Source of the DNA: Acidovorax sp. 210-6
Lineage (GTDB): Bacteria; Pseudomonadota; Gammaproteobacteria; Burkholderiales; Burkholderiaceae_C
DNA: 64,000 nt
Assembly: GCF_010020825.1 (NCBI RefSeq)
Contig: NZ_JAACJE010000001.1
Coordinates: forward strand, 2,108,001 to 2,172,000
Direction of reading: 5' to 3'
The notes below the pieces were generated by a model. The model did no database searches. It worked only from the letters and a program-made list of their open reading frames with translations, and had not been told where the DNA came from. The stretch's first letter is position 1; each line of letters begins with the position of its first letter. A program made the position numbers and the translations under genes. This document shows, in pieces, positions 34,897-44,024 of the stretch.

Positions 34897-36888
34897 ATGT
34901 CACTGTTGCCCCACCAGATTGAACTGCTGTCCCCCGCGCGCGATGCCGACATCGGCATCGAGGCCGTCAACCATGGCGCCGATGCCGTCTATATCGGCGG
35001 CCCGGCCTTCGGCGCGCGCGCCGGGGCGGGCAACGACATCCGCGAGCTGGAACGCCTGATCACGCACGCCCACCGCTTCCACAGCCGCGTTTTCATCACG
35101 CTCAACACCATCCTGCGCGACGACGAGCTGGAAGGCGCGCGCCAGATGGCCTGGCAGGTGTACAACGCCGGTGCCGACGCGCTCATCATCCAGGACATGG
35201 GCCTGCTGGAGCTCGACCTGCCCCCCATCCAGCTGCACGCCAGCACCCAGACCGACATCCGCACGCCCGAGAAAGCGCGCTTCCTGCAGGACTGCGGTCT
35301 GTCGCAGATCGTGCTGGCGCGCGAGCTGACGGTGCAGCAGATCGCCGCCGTGCGCGCCGCCACCGACCCCCAGCGCTGCGCCATCGAGTTCTTCATCCAC
35401 GGCGCGCTGTGCGTGGCCTACAGCGGCCAGTGCTACATCAGCCACGCCCAGACCGGCCGCAGCGCCAACCGGGGCGACTGCAGCCAGGCCTGCCGCCTGC
35501 CCTACCAGGTGACGGACGCGCAGGGCCGCATCGTCGCGCACGACAAGCATGTGCTCTCGATGAAGGACAACAACCAGAGCGACAACCTGCGCGCCCTGAT
35601 AGCCGCCGGCGTGCGCAGCTTCAAGATCGAGGGCCGCTACAAGGACATGGGCTACGTGAAGAACATCACCGCCCACTACCGCAGGCTGCTCGACGAGATC
35701 CTCGACGAGCGCGAGGCCTCGGGCGACCCGCTGGCGCGCGCATCGAGCGGCCGCACCACGTTCACCTTCACGCCCGACCCGCTGCAGAACTTCAACCGCG
35801 AGTTCACCGACTACTTCGTCAACGGCCGCAAGGAAGACATCGGCGCCTTCGACACACCCAAGAACCCGGGCCAGGCCATCGGCTGGGTGACCAGGCTGGG
35901 GCCCAACTTCGTCGAGCTGGAAGTGAGCGACACGGCCACCGTCCTGCACAACGGCGACGGCCTGTGCTACTACGACCTGCAGAAAGAACTGGTGGGCCTG
36001 CAGATCAACCGCGCCGAACCCGTGTCGCCGCGCGGCGGCCGGCAATGGCGCGTGTTTCCGAAAGACCCGATGGAGGGTTTCAAGGACCTGCGCAAAGGCA
36101 CCGAGGTCAACCGCAACCGCGACATGGACTGGGTGCGCACGCTGGAGAAGAAATCGAGCGACCGGCGCATCGCCCTGTGGGCGCAGTTCGCCGAGACCCC
36201 AGACGGCTTTGCCCTCACGCTGACCGACGAGGACGGCTTTACCGGCTCCGCCCAGGCCGCCCTGCCCCATGAGGCGGCGCAGGACGCGGCCAAGGCAGAG
36301 GCCAGCCTGCGTGAGCAGCTCGGGCGTTTCGGCGCCACGATCTTCAGTGTGAACGACATCACGCTGCAGCTCTCGCGGCCCTGGTTCGTGCCCGCCTCCA
36401 GCCTCAACGCGCTGCGCCGCGATGCGCTGGCCGCGCTCGAAGCCGCCCGCGCCGCGGGATTCGAGCGCCTGCCGCGCGCCACCCCCGTCGAGCCGCCCGT
36501 GCCCTACCCCGAGGACACGCTCTCCTACCTCGCCAACGTGTTCAACCACAAGGCGCGCGATTTCTACGCGCGCCACGGCGTGAAGGTGATAGACGCGGCC
36601 TACGAGAGCCACGAGGAGGAAGGCGAAGTCAGCCTCATGATCACCAAGCACTGCGTGCGCTACTCCATGAGTCTGTGCCCCAAGCAGGCCAAGGGCGTCA
36701 CGGGCGTGCAAGGCACCATCCGGGCCGAGCCGCTGCAGCTCATCAACGGCAAGGAGCGGCTCACCCTGCGCTTCGACTGCAAGCCCTGCGAAATGCACGT
36801 GGTGGGCAAGATCAAGCGCCAGGTGCTGAACCAGGCGCAGGAGCAGCCGCTGACCTTCTACCGGGCACGCCCCACGGCGGCACGCTGA
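34897..36888 (+). CDS. rlhA: U32-family 23S rRNA C2501 hydroxylation protein RlhA
   Basis: The 663-residue protein belongs to the U32 family, now known as tRNA/rRNA hydroxylation factors and not peptidases. It begins QIELLSPARDADIGIEAVNH, has VYIGGPAFGARA, the signature EFFIHGALCVAYSGQCYIS near 166-184, and GDCSQACRLPY, with conserved Cys of a probable iron-sulfur site. A long C-terminal part (about 370-663, with SLCPKQAKGV and RFDCKPCEM) distinguishes RlhA (653 in E. coli) from the shorter TrhP (453). RlhA works with prephenate-dependent hydroxylation at C2501. Confidence 0.88.
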   Translation: MSLLPHQIELLSPARDADIGIEAVNHGADAVYIGGPAFGARAGAGNDIRELERLITHAHRFHSRVFITLNTILRDDELEGARQMAWQVYNAGADALIIQDMGLLELDLPPIQLHASTQTDIRTPEKARFLQDCGLSQIVLARELTVQQIAAVRAATDPQRCAIEFFIHGALCVAYSGQCYISHAQTGRSANRGDCSQACRLPYQVTDAQGRIVAHDKHVLSMKDNNQSDNLRALIAAGVRSFKIEGRYKDMGYVKNITAHYRRLLDEILDEREASGDPLARASSGRTTFTFTPDPLQNFNREFTDYFVNGRKEDIGAFDTPKNPGQAIGWVTRLGPNFVELEVSDTATVLHNGDGLCYYDLQKELVGLQINRAEPVSPRGGRQWRVFPKDPMEGFKDLRKGTEVNRNRDMDWVRTLEKKSSDRRIALWAQFAETPDGFALTLTDEDGFTGSAQAALPHEAAQDAAKAEASLREQLGRFGATIFSVNDITLQLSRPWFVPASSLNALRRDALAALEAARAAGFERLPRATPVEPPVPYPEDTLSYLANVFNHKARDFYARHGVKVIDAAYESHEEEGEVSLMITKHCVRYSMSLCPKQAKGVTGVQGTIRAEPLQLINGKERLTLRFDCKPCEMHVVGKIKRQVLNQAQEQPLTFYRARPTAAR

Positions 36889-36920
36889 AGGCACGGCGAA
36901 AGGGCGAGTCGGTCTTTCAA

Positions 36921-36977
36921 GGAAAAAAGGCCTCCGGCGCCCGTCAATAAAGCGCGATAAGCTATTATTTTTATAGC
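36921..36977. repeat. Short interspersed palindromic repeat, copy 9
   Basis: GGCCTCCGGCGCCCGTCAAT, AAAGCGCGATAAGCTATT and a TTTTTATAGC tail between rlhA and the ATPase gene; one of the most complete copies. Confidence 0.75.
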
Positions 36978-37069
36978 GCCATATCGCCGTCATTCTGGCC
37001 TGTGACACCAACGCCGGGCCGTACACTGGGGCGGCCCCTTCCGCAAACCCTGTTGGCAGACTGCTCCGC

Positions 37070-39763
37070 ATGGCGACCGAAACCATCCCCACCACCGCCA
37101 CCCACGACGCCCACGACGCCCACCTGCGCGACGCGCAGGAACTGGCGCAAGCCCACGGCGTCGATCCCGATACCGGCCTGCACGCCGATGAGGCCACGCG
37201 CCGCGCCGCGCAGCATGGCGCCAACGAGCTGCAGGACCATGCCCGCCGGGGGCTGCTGGCGCTGTTGATCGAGCAGTTCAAGGACTTCATGGTGCTGGTG
37301 CTGCTGGGCGCAGCGGTGGTCTCCGGGCTGGTGGGAGAAGCCACCGACACCGTGGTCATCCTGGTGATCGTGGTGCTCAATGCGCTCATTGGTTTTATGC
37401 AGGCCTGGCGCGCCGACCAGGCCATGGCGGCGCTGCGCCAACTGGCAGCGGCGCACGCCACCGTGCTGCGCAGCGGCGAGGTGCAGGTGGTGCCTGCCAG
37501 CGCGCTGGTGCCTGGCGACATCGTGCTGCTGGAAGCCGGCAACCAGATCCCGGCAGACCTGCGCCTGATCGAGATCGCGCAGCTCCAGGTGGACGAATCG
37601 GCCCTCACGGGCGAATCCGTCACCGTGGCCAAGCAGACCGGCACCCTGGCCGCACAGGACGCGAGCGCCCTGGGCGACAGGGTGAACATGGCCTTCAAAG
37701 GCACCACCGCCACCCATGGCCGCGCGCGCGGCCTGGTGGTGGCCACCGGCATGCACACCGAACTGGGCAAGGTGGCCCGGCTGCTGGGCGGTGAAGACCG
37801 CAGCACCCCGCTGCAACTGCGCCTGGCGGCGTTCGGCAAGCGGCTGGCGCTGGCGGTGCTGGGCATTTGCGCCATCGTCTTCGTGGTGGGCGTGCTGCGC
37901 GGCGAGGCGCCGCTGCTCATGGCGCTCACGGCCATCAGCCTGGCCGTGGCCGCCATTCCCGAGGCGCTGCCCGCCGTGGTCACCGTGCTGCTGGCGCTGG
38001 GCGCGCGCCGCATGGTGGCCGTCAACGCGCTGGTGCGCCGCCTGCCCTCGGTGGAGACACTGGGCTCGGTCACCACCATCTGCTCGGACAAAACCGGCAC
38101 GCTCACACAGAACCGCATGCACGCCGAGCTGCTGCTGGCCCAGGGTCAGCGCTGGACACCGGGCGACGCCCTGCCCGGCCCGGTGCACCGCGAAGCCCTG
38201 CGCGCGGCCGCGCTGTGCAACGACGCCACCGGCCACACCGAGAGCGATGGCGACGAAGCCGCCACCGTCTGGCTCGGCGACCCCACCGAAACCGCCCTGG
38301 TGCTGGCCGCGCACGCCGGCGGGCTGGACAAGGCTGCGCTCGACGCTGCCAGTCCGCGCGTGCAGGAGCAACCCTTTGATTCGGACCGCAAGCGCATGAC
38401 CACCTTCCACCGCGTGGCGGGTGGCTTTGTGGCCTATACCAAGGGCGCGCCCGAGTCTGTGCTGCCGCGCTGCGCCGCACAGTGGACGCCCGAGGGCCGC
38501 GCTGCGCTCGACACCACCGCGCTGCTGACCCAGGCCCACCAGCTCGCCGCCCAGGGCCTGCGCGTGCTGGCCCTGGCGCGGCGCGGCCATGCCCGCCTGC
38601 CCGACACCAATGCCCTCGAAGCGGTGGAGAGCGAGCTCGAACTGCTGGGCCTGATCGCCCTCATCGACCCGCCCAGGCCAGAGGCGCAGGCGGCCGTGCG
38701 CGACTGCATCAGCGCGGGCATCACCCCGGTGATGATCACGGGCGACCACCCTGCCACGGCGCGCGCCATCGCGCACCGCCTGGGCATCGCGGCGCAGGCC
38801 GACGCCCCCGTGCTCACGGGCGCCGACCTGGCCACGCTGGACGACACCGCGCTGCGCGAGCGCGTGGAGCAGGTGCGGGTGTATGCGCGCGTCGATCCGG
38901 CGCAAAAGATCCGCATCGTGCAGGCCCTGCAGGCACGCGGCCACTTTGTCGCCATGACCGGTGACGGCGTGAACGATGCCCCCGCGCTCAAGCGCGCCGA
39001 CATCGGCGTGGCCATGGGCAAGGGCGGCACCGACGTGGCACGCGAGGCCAGCAGCCTGGTGCTGCTGGACGACAACTTCGCCACCATCGTGGCGGCTGTC
39101 AAGGAAGGCCGGCGCATCTACGACAACATCCGCAAGTTCGTGCGCTACGCCATGACGGGCAACTCGGGCGAGATCTGGACCATCTTCCTCGCGCCCCTGC
39201 TGCTGCTGCCCATTCCGCTGCTGCCCATCCACATCCTGTGGGTCAACCTCGTCACCGATGGCCTGCCCGGCCTGGCGCTGGCGGCCGAACCGGCCGAGCG
39301 GGGCATCATGCAGCGCCCGCCGCGCGCGCCCACCGAAAGCATGTTCGCTGGCGGCATGTGGCAGCACATCCTGGGGATTGGCCTGCTCATCGGTGGGCTG
39401 TGCCTGGCCGTGCAGGCCTGGGCCCTGTCCACAGGCAACGCGCACTGGCAAACCATGGTGTTCACCGTGCTCACCCTGGCCCAGATGGCACATGTGGTGG
39501 GCATTCGTTCCGAGGTTGATCCCGTCTGGCGCCTGGGGCGCAACCGCCCGCTGTGGGGTGCGGTACTGCTGACCTTTGCACTGCAGATGGCAACCATCTA
39601 CGTGCCCGCCCTCAACCCCATCTTCAAGACCGAGCCGCTGGACCTGCCCGACCTGGCCGTGTGCCTGGGCGCAGCGCTGATCGTGTACGTGGCGGTGGAA
39701 CTGGAGAAAGCCTGGCGACGCCGCAATGCCGCCGCGCTGGCGATGGACGAACCTGTGCGCTGA
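37070..39763 (+). CDS. P2-type cation-transporting ATPase
   Basis: The 897-residue pump has the cation ATPase order: N-terminal cytoplasmic segment, M1-M2, actuator TGES (ALTGESVTV near 180), M3-M4 with PEALP near 305, phosphorylation DKTGTLTQNRM (Asp near 340), nucleotide KGAPESV, hinge TGDGVNDAPALKRAD near 640, and M5-M10 including RYAMTGNSGEIWTIF and LWVNLVTDGLPGLAL. PEALP and the NLVTDGLP site resemble Ca2+ (SERCA/CtpF-type) pumps, but the ion is not certain. The N terminus is His/Asp rich (THDAHDAHLRDA), a possible metal-binding tip. Confidence 0.9.
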   Translation: MATETIPTTATHDAHDAHLRDAQELAQAHGVDPDTGLHADEATRRAAQHGANELQDHARRGLLALLIEQFKDFMVLVLLGAAVVSGLVGEATDTVVILVIVVLNALIGFMQAWRADQAMAALRQLAAAHATVLRSGEVQVVPASALVPGDIVLLEAGNQIPADLRLIEIAQLQVDESALTGESVTVAKQTGTLAAQDASALGDRVNMAFKGTTATHGRARGLVVATGMHTELGKVARLLGGEDRSTPLQLRLAAFGKRLALAVLGICAIVFVVGVLRGEAPLLMALTAISLAVAAIPEALPAVVTVLLALGARRMVAVNALVRRLPSVETLGSVTTICSDKTGTLTQNRMHAELLLAQGQRWTPGDALPGPVHREALRAAALCNDATGHTESDGDEAATVWLGDPTETALVLAAHAGGLDKAALDAASPRVQEQPFDSDRKRMTTFHRVAGGFVAYTKGAPESVLPRCAAQWTPEGRAALDTTALLTQAHQLAAQGLRVLALARRGHARLPDTNALEAVESELELLGLIALIDPPRPEAQAAVRDCISAGITPVMITGDHPATARAIAHRLGIAAQADAPVLTGADLATLDDTALRERVEQVRVYARVDPAQKIRIVQALQARGHFVAMTGDGVNDAPALKRADIGVAMGKGGTDVAREASSLVLLDDNFATIVAAVKEGRRIYDNIRKFVRYAMTGNSGEIWTIFLAPLLLLPIPLLPIHILWVNLVTDGLPGLALAAEPAERGIMQRPPRAPTESMFAGGMWQHILGIGLLIGGLCLAVQAWALSTGNAHWQTMVFTVLTLAQMAHVVGIRSEVDPVWRLGRNRPLWGAVLLTFALQMATIYVPALNPIFKTEPLDLPDLAVCLGAALIVYVAVELEKAWRRRNAAALAMDEPVR

Positions 39764-39773
39764 AGGTGCACAA

Positions 39774-39814
39774 TGCGCCGTGCGGGCCCCGCAGTGGTGC
39801 GGGGCCTTGGCGCA
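39774..39814 (+). terminator. Strong nested hairpin between ATPase and metY
   Basis: Outer stem TGCGCC / GGCGCA and inner perfect stem GGCCCCGC / GCGGGGCC around AGTGGT, eleven bases after the ATPase stop and 29 before metY. No U-run follows, so it may be a Rho-type end, an mRNA-stability hairpin or part of a metY leader. Confidence 0.5.
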
Positions 39815-39842
39815 CTTTCCATCGACAGAGGGACATCCATCC

Positions 39843-41126
39843 ATGCAATTCGAAACCCTGGCCGTCCACGGCGGCTACACGCCCGAGCCCACCACGCATT
39901 CCGTCGCCGTGCCGCTCTACCAGACAGTGGCCTACTCGTTCGACAGCGCCCAGCACGGCGCCGACCTGTTCGACCTGAAGGTGCCGGGCAACATCTACAC
40001 CCGCATCATGAACCCCACCACCGACGTGCTGGAAAAGCGCGTCGCGGCGCTGGAAGGCGGCGTGGCCGCGCTGGCCATGGCCTCGGGCATGGCGGCCATC
40101 ACCGCGGCCATCCAGACCATCGCCGAAACCGGTGACAACATCATCTCGGCCAGCACGCTCTACGGCGGCACCTACAACCTGTTCGCCCACACCTTCCCGC
40201 AGCAAGGCATCGAGGTGCGCTTTGCCGACCCGCGCGACCCGGCCAGCTTTGCCAAGCTGATCGACGCGCGCACCAAGGCCGTGTACTGCGAATCCATCGG
40301 CAACCCGCTGGGCAACGTGACCGACATCGCCGCGCTGGCCAAGGTGGCGCACGACCATGGCGTGCCGCTGATCGTGGACAACACCGTGCCCAGCCCCTAC
40401 CTGTGCCGCCCCATCGAGCACGGCGCCGACATCGTGGTGCACGCGCTCACCAAGTACATGAACGGCCATGGCAACAGCATCGGCGGCATCATCGTGGACA
40501 GCGGCAAGTTCCCGTGGGCCGAGCACAAGGCCCGCTTCAAGCGCCTGAACGAGCCCGACGTGAGCTACCACGGCGTCGTCTATACCGAGGCCCTGGGCCC
40601 GGCGGCGTTCATCGGCCGCGCGCGCGTGGTGCCCCTGCGCAACATGGGCGCGGCGCTCTCGCCGTTCAACGCCTGGCTCACGCTGCAGGGCATCGAGACC
40701 CTGCCGCTGCGCATGGACCGCATCTGCGACAACACCCTGGCGCTGGCCAAGACCCTGCAGGCCCACCCCAAGGTGGAATGGGTGCGCTACGCCGGCCTGC
40801 CCGACCATGCCGACCACGCCGTGGTGCAGCGCCAGATGGGTGGCCGCGCTTCGGGCATCCTGTCCTTCGGCCTCAAGAGCAGCGATGCCGACCCGCGCGC
40901 CGCCGGCGCGCGCTTCCTCGACGCATTGCAGCTGTTCACCCGTTTGGTGAACATCGGCGATGCCAAGTCCCTGGCCACGCACCCGGCGTCCACCACACAC
41001 CGCCAGCTCAACCCCGAAGAACTGGCCAAGGCCGGTGTGAGCGAAAACATGGTACGCCTGTCGGTGGGCATCGAGCACCTGCAAGACCTGCAGGCCGACC
41101 TGGCCCAGGCGCTGGACAAGGTCTGA
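39843..41126 (+). CDS. metY: O-acetylhomoserine sulfhydrylase
   Basis: The 427-residue PLP enzyme of the Cys/Met metabolism family makes homocysteine from O-acetylhomoserine and sulfide. Features are FETLAVHGGYTPEPTTHSVA, YTRIMNPTTDVLEKR, the PLP Lys in HALTKYMNGHGNSIGG near 207, and SLATHPASTTHRQL near 375. The length and the GYTPEP start fit MetY and not MetB or MetZ (about 390). An intrinsic terminator follows. Confidence 0.93.
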   Translation: MQFETLAVHGGYTPEPTTHSVAVPLYQTVAYSFDSAQHGADLFDLKVPGNIYTRIMNPTTDVLEKRVAALEGGVAALAMASGMAAITAAIQTIAETGDNIISASTLYGGTYNLFAHTFPQQGIEVRFADPRDPASFAKLIDARTKAVYCESIGNPLGNVTDIAALAKVAHDHGVPLIVDNTVPSPYLCRPIEHGADIVVHALTKYMNGHGNSIGGIIVDSGKFPWAEHKARFKRLNEPDVSYHGVVYTEALGPAAFIGRARVVPLRNMGAALSPFNAWLTLQGIETLPLRMDRICDNTLALAKTLQAHPKVEWVRYAGLPDHADHAVVQRQMGGRASGILSFGLKSSDADPRAAGARFLDALQLFTRLVNIGDAKSLATHPASTTHRQLNPEELAKAGVSENMVRLSVGIEHLQDLQADLAQALDKV

Positions 41127-41138
41127 GCCTTGCCCTGC

Positions 41139-41179
41139 CACCCGGGCCTGCACAGGCCCGGGTGATTTTGGGTGTTTTT
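41139..41179 (+). terminator. Intrinsic terminator after metY
   Basis: Perfect stem CACCCGGGCCT / AGGCCCGGGTG with a GCAC-type loop, followed by ATTTTGGGTGTTTTTGG, 12 bases after the metY stop. Its T-run leads directly into a palindromic repeat copy. Confidence 0.85.
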
Positions 41180-41231
41180 GGCCTCCAGCGCCCATCCATC
41201 AAGCGCAAACAGCTATTGTTTTGATAGCTTA
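41180..41231. repeat. Short interspersed palindromic repeat, copy 10
   Basis: CCTCCAGCGCCCATCCATCA, AGCGCAAACAGCTATTG and TTTTGATAGC: close to the family consensus. Confidence 0.78.
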
Positions 41232-41346
41232 TTCGACGCTACGCCCCAGCGCTCGGGCGTATCCATAAGCCCCTGTCAGGTCAAGGTTGGCGCAGCGCTG
41301 CAAGAATGCGGCGCAACAACCGCGCCCTTCCTCCTGCCGACACCCC

Positions 41347-42393
41347 ATGGACTCCATCAGCCAGGCTGCCCTGGGCAGCGCCGTCGTTCTTGCCACCCTG
41401 GGGCGGCGCACGGCTGCCTGGAAGGCCGCACTGTGGGGCGCGGCGGCGGGAACGCTGCCGGACCTGGACGCCTTCATCGACCATGGCGAACCACTGCTCA
41501 ACATGGTGCGCCACCGGGCCGAGAGCCATTCCCTTTTTTTCCTGGCGCTGGCCAGCGCACCGCTGGGCTGGCTGGTGGCCCGCCTGCAGGGCGAGCGGCA
41601 ACTGTGGCGCCGCTGGTGGCTGGCCCTGGCCCTGGCGCTGCTGACACACCCCTTGCTGGATGTGCTGACCGTCTATGGCACGCAATTGCTGCAACCGTTC
41701 ACAGACCACCCCTACGGCGTGGGCAGCATGTTCATCATCGACCCGCTCTACACCCTGCCCCTGCTGGTGGGCGTGGTGGCGGCGCTGCGCCACCCGCAGG
41801 GCCTGCGCTGGAACCAGGCCGGGCTGGTGCTGAGCACGGCCTACCTGGGCTGGAGCCTGCTGGCGCAGCAGCATGTGCGCGGCATATTGGAAGAGGCTCT
41901 GCGTGCCCAGGGCCTGCCCGCCAACCAGGTGCTGGTCACGCCCGCCCCGTTTTCCACCGTGCTGTGGCGCGCCGTGGCCATGGGCCCGGAGCACTACCAT
42001 GAGGCCTATTACTCGCTGATCGACGGCGGCGCCCCAGTGCAGTGGACGCAGCATCCCCGTGGCAGCGCCCTGCGCGCCGCCCATACCGCCCACCCGCACG
42101 TGCAGCGGCTGGAACGCTTCAGCCACGGCTTCATGCGTGTGCAGGCCAGCCCTGAGGGGCGGCTGCAGATCACCGATCTGCGCATGGGGTTGGAGCCCTG
42201 CTATAGCTTCCACTTTGACGTGGGGCCGGCCATCCCCGCCGAGGGCGCGGCAGCGGTGGAAGGCGACCTGCCAACCCAGCAATGGCAGCGCCCCGACCTG
42301 CGCACCGGCCTGGCCTGGTGGTGGCAGCGCCTGTCCGATCCGTCTGCGGGCCCTCTGTCGCGCGTGCCTGGCGTGTCGTCCTGCGGGCGCTGA
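41347..42393 (+). CDS. YdjM/DUF457-type membrane-bound metal-dependent hydrolase
   Basis: The 348-residue protein begins MDSISQAALGSAVVLATLG and has the family metal-ligand pattern: LPDLDAFIDHGEP near 38-50, HRAESHSLFF near 56, and THPLLDVLTVYGTQ near 98, with several membrane helices to about 190. The second half (about 190-348) is soluble and carries HPHVQRLERFSHGFMRV. YdjM/YfhP relatives are inner-membrane proteins of unclear substrate; DNA-damage regulation is known for E. coli YdjM. Alone between repeat copy 10 and ompW. Confidence 0.83.
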   Translation: MDSISQAALGSAVVLATLGRRTAAWKAALWGAAAGTLPDLDAFIDHGEPLLNMVRHRAESHSLFFLALASAPLGWLVARLQGERQLWRRWWLALALALLTHPLLDVLTVYGTQLLQPFTDHPYGVGSMFIIDPLYTLPLLVGVVAALRHPQGLRWNQAGLVLSTAYLGWSLLAQQHVRGILEEALRAQGLPANQVLVTPAPFSTVLWRAVAMGPEHYHEAYYSLIDGGAPVQWTQHPRGSALRAAHTAHPHVQRLERFSHGFMRVQASPEGRLQITDLRMGLEPCYSFHFDVGPAIPAEGAAAVEGDLPTQQWQRPDLRTGLAWWWQRLSDPSAGPLSRVPGVSSCGR

Positions 42394-42455
42394 AGCGCGG
42401 CCGGGCAAGGTCCAACCACCAGGGCTGCCGCTCTTGCCTTGCCCCCCACTTGTGC

Positions 42456-42486
42456 AAAAAAAAGACCGGCGCACGCGGCGCCGGCC
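42456..42486 (-). terminator. Intrinsic terminator of ompW
   Basis: On the minus strand GCCGGCGC / GCGCCGG stem followed by TCTTTTTTTT, about 45 bases after the ompW stop. Confidence 0.85.
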
Positions 42487-42528
42487 GTCAAATTACCTTA
42501 GAGAGTATGAGAGACGCTACGGACTGGC

Positions 42529-43119
42529 TCAGAAGCGCCAGCCCAGACCTACGCCCACGAGCACAGGATCGACCTTGAAGCTACCCAACTTGGCACCGTT
42601 GGCGGTGACATCGGTCTTGATGAAAACCTTCTTGATATCGAAGTTCAGGTACAGGTTCTTCTGCAGCGGAATGTCCACACCGACCTGCAGCGCGGCACCG
42701 AAGCTGTTGCGGTCGATATCCACGCCGGCAGGCGCCTTCACGCTGGAAAAGCGCGTGTAGTTCAGGCCCGCGCCCACATAGGGCTTGATGCCGGAGGTGT
42801 TGAAGTGGTACTGCAGCAGCAGCGTGGGCGGCAAGTGCTTGAGTGAGCCAATCGCCGCGCCGCCTGCACGCAGTGTGTGCTTTTGCGGCACGGTAAGGAT
42901 CAGTTCGGCCGCCACGTTGGGCGTAAAGAAATAGGAGACATCCACTTCCGGGATGGTCTTGTTGTTGACCGTCAGGCCCAGGGGGGTGCTGTCCTTGTTG
43001 GCGCTGTCCAGATGCACGGCACGGGCACGAACCATCCAGGGGCCTTCCGACTGCTGCGCCAGCGCAGCACCAGAAGTCAGAGCACAGAGAACGGCCACAG
43101 CCAGCAGGTTCTTTTTCAT
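42529..43119 (-). CDS. ompW: OmpW-family outer-membrane protein
   Basis: The 196-residue precursor has a signal peptide (MKKNLLAVAVLCALTSGAALA) and an eight-stranded barrel pattern: WMVRARAVHLDSANKDSTPL, VDVSYFFTPNVAAELILT, HLPPTLLLQYHFNTSGIKPY, VGAGLNYTRFSS and an ending LVGVGLGWRF with the terminal Phe of outer-membrane barrels. OmpW forms a narrow hydrophobic channel. A perfect FNR box lies about 115 bases upstream and a 7-bp hairpin CACGGGG / CCCCGTG at 43139-43157 sits in the leader just before the start, both suggesting regulation. Confidence 0.92.
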   Translation of the reverse strand: MKKNLLAVAVLCALTSGAALAQQSEGPWMVRARAVHLDSANKDSTPLGLTVNNKTIPEVDVSYFFTPNVAAELILTVPQKHTLRAGGAAIGSLKHLPPTLLLQYHFNTSGIKPYVGAGLNYTRFSSVKAPAGVDIDRNSFGAALQVGVDIPLQKNLYLNFDIKKVFIKTDVTANGAKLGSFKVDPVLVGVGLGWRF

Positions 43120-43232
43120 GGTGATTTCAATCAGGTTTCACGGGGACGACCCCCGTGAACGCATTAGGCCTACTTTGAAAGTGGTCTTTTTTGCTCTGCA
43201 TCAACCGTCCGTATTAACCCTAATTCCAGTGG

Positions 43233-43246
43233 TTGATTCATATCAA
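43233..43246 (-). promoter_or_regulatory. FNR/Anr binding site upstream of ompW
   Basis: TTGATTCATATCAA is a perfect match to the TTGAT-N4-ATCAA consensus, 114 bases upstream of the ompW ATG in the 263-base gap shared with nemR. On the minus strand TTAATA follows about 16 bases later and may be the -10 hexamer, though the spacing is shorter than a classic class II site. E. coli ompW is FNR-controlled, which supports oxygen control here. Confidence 0.7.
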
Positions 43247-43361
43247 CCATTTTTCAACTATGGTTATTGAGCGCCGTTTGCCCGCCGTCGATGGGCTCAT
43301 TTCCAGCGCCCGTGTCATCTCGGTTACAGCCCCCACGACCAGGCCTCTTGAATTTTAAGAC

Positions 43362-43369
43362 GACCGGTC
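43362..43369. promoter_or_regulatory. Candidate TetR (NemR-like) operator
   Basis: The palindrome GACCGGTC in an AT-rich setting, 14 bases before the nemR ATG, is a plausible autoregulatory operator of the TetR gene that follows. It is short, so this rests mainly on position. Confidence 0.4.
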
Positions 43370-43382
43370 ATATTATTCATCC

Positions 43383-44018
43383 ATGGCCCGCACCGCTGAC
43401 AAAACCGACATCCCCCTGCGCCTCACCCAGGCAGGCCGCGACCTGTTCTCGCGCCAAGGCTACAACGCCACGGGCATCCAGCAGATCACCGACCACGCGG
43501 GTGTGCCCAAGGGCTCGTTCTACAACCACTTCGAAAGCAAGGAAGTGTTTGCCGTAGCCATCATCGAGCAGTACGCCGAGCACCTGCAGCGCTCCTGGGA
43601 GGCCATGATGGCCGCCGCGCCCGCCCAGCCCATGGCCGCCATCCGCTACGTGTTCGCCGAAATGATGGCCTACCACGAACGCAAGGAGCTGCAGGCCGGC
43701 TGCCTGGTGGGCAACTTCGCCGCCGAGATGGCCCTGGCCAGCGACGCCTGCCGCCAGGGCCTGCTGCAGGCGCAACTGGCCTGGCGCGAGCGCCTGGCCG
43801 GCATGATCGAACGCGCCCAGGCGGCGGGCGAGGTCCGCGCCGACCTGCCCGCCCCCGTGCTCTCGGCCCTGGTCTGGGACACCTGGGAAGGCGCCCTGCT
43901 GCGCATGAAGCTCGAAAAATCCACCACGCCGCTGCGCGACAGCATGGCCCTGGTGCTCGACCACCTGTTCCAGCCCGCCGCACCCGCGACGGGCATTCCC
44001 CCCACCACCAAGGAGTAA
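43383..44018 (+). CDS. nemR: TetR-family regulator, NemR-like
   Basis: The 211-residue repressor has an N-terminal HTH (GYNATGIQQITDHAGVPKGS, then FYNHFESKEVFAV) and a ligand domain. A GCLVGNFAAEM segment places Cys107 where E. coli NemR has its electrophile-sensing Cys106. The gene is followed six bases later, with AAGGAG in the gap, by an Old Yellow Enzyme gene, the same arrangement as nemRA. It likely represses the pair until quinones, aldehydes or maleimides modify it; this is inferred from context. Confidence 0.82.
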   Translation: MARTADKTDIPLRLTQAGRDLFSRQGYNATGIQQITDHAGVPKGSFYNHFESKEVFAVAIIEQYAEHLQRSWEAMMAAAPAQPMAAIRYVFAEMMAYHERKELQAGCLVGNFAAEMALASDACRQGLLQAQLAWRERLAGMIERAQAAGEVRADLPAPVLSALVWDTWEGALLRMKLEKSTTPLRDSMALVLDHLFQPAAPATGIPPTTKE

Positions 44019-44024
44019 GCCCCC

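Noticed and set aside
34900-38118. A 1072-codon minus-strand open frame
   Set aside because: It is antisense to rlhA and the P-type ATPase, both with full conserved motifs. Long antisense frames are common in high-GC coding DNA.
39764-39842. SAM or SAH riboswitch before metY
   Set aside because: Only 79 bases are available and they fold as one nested GC hairpin without the conserved cores of known SAM/SAH aptamers.
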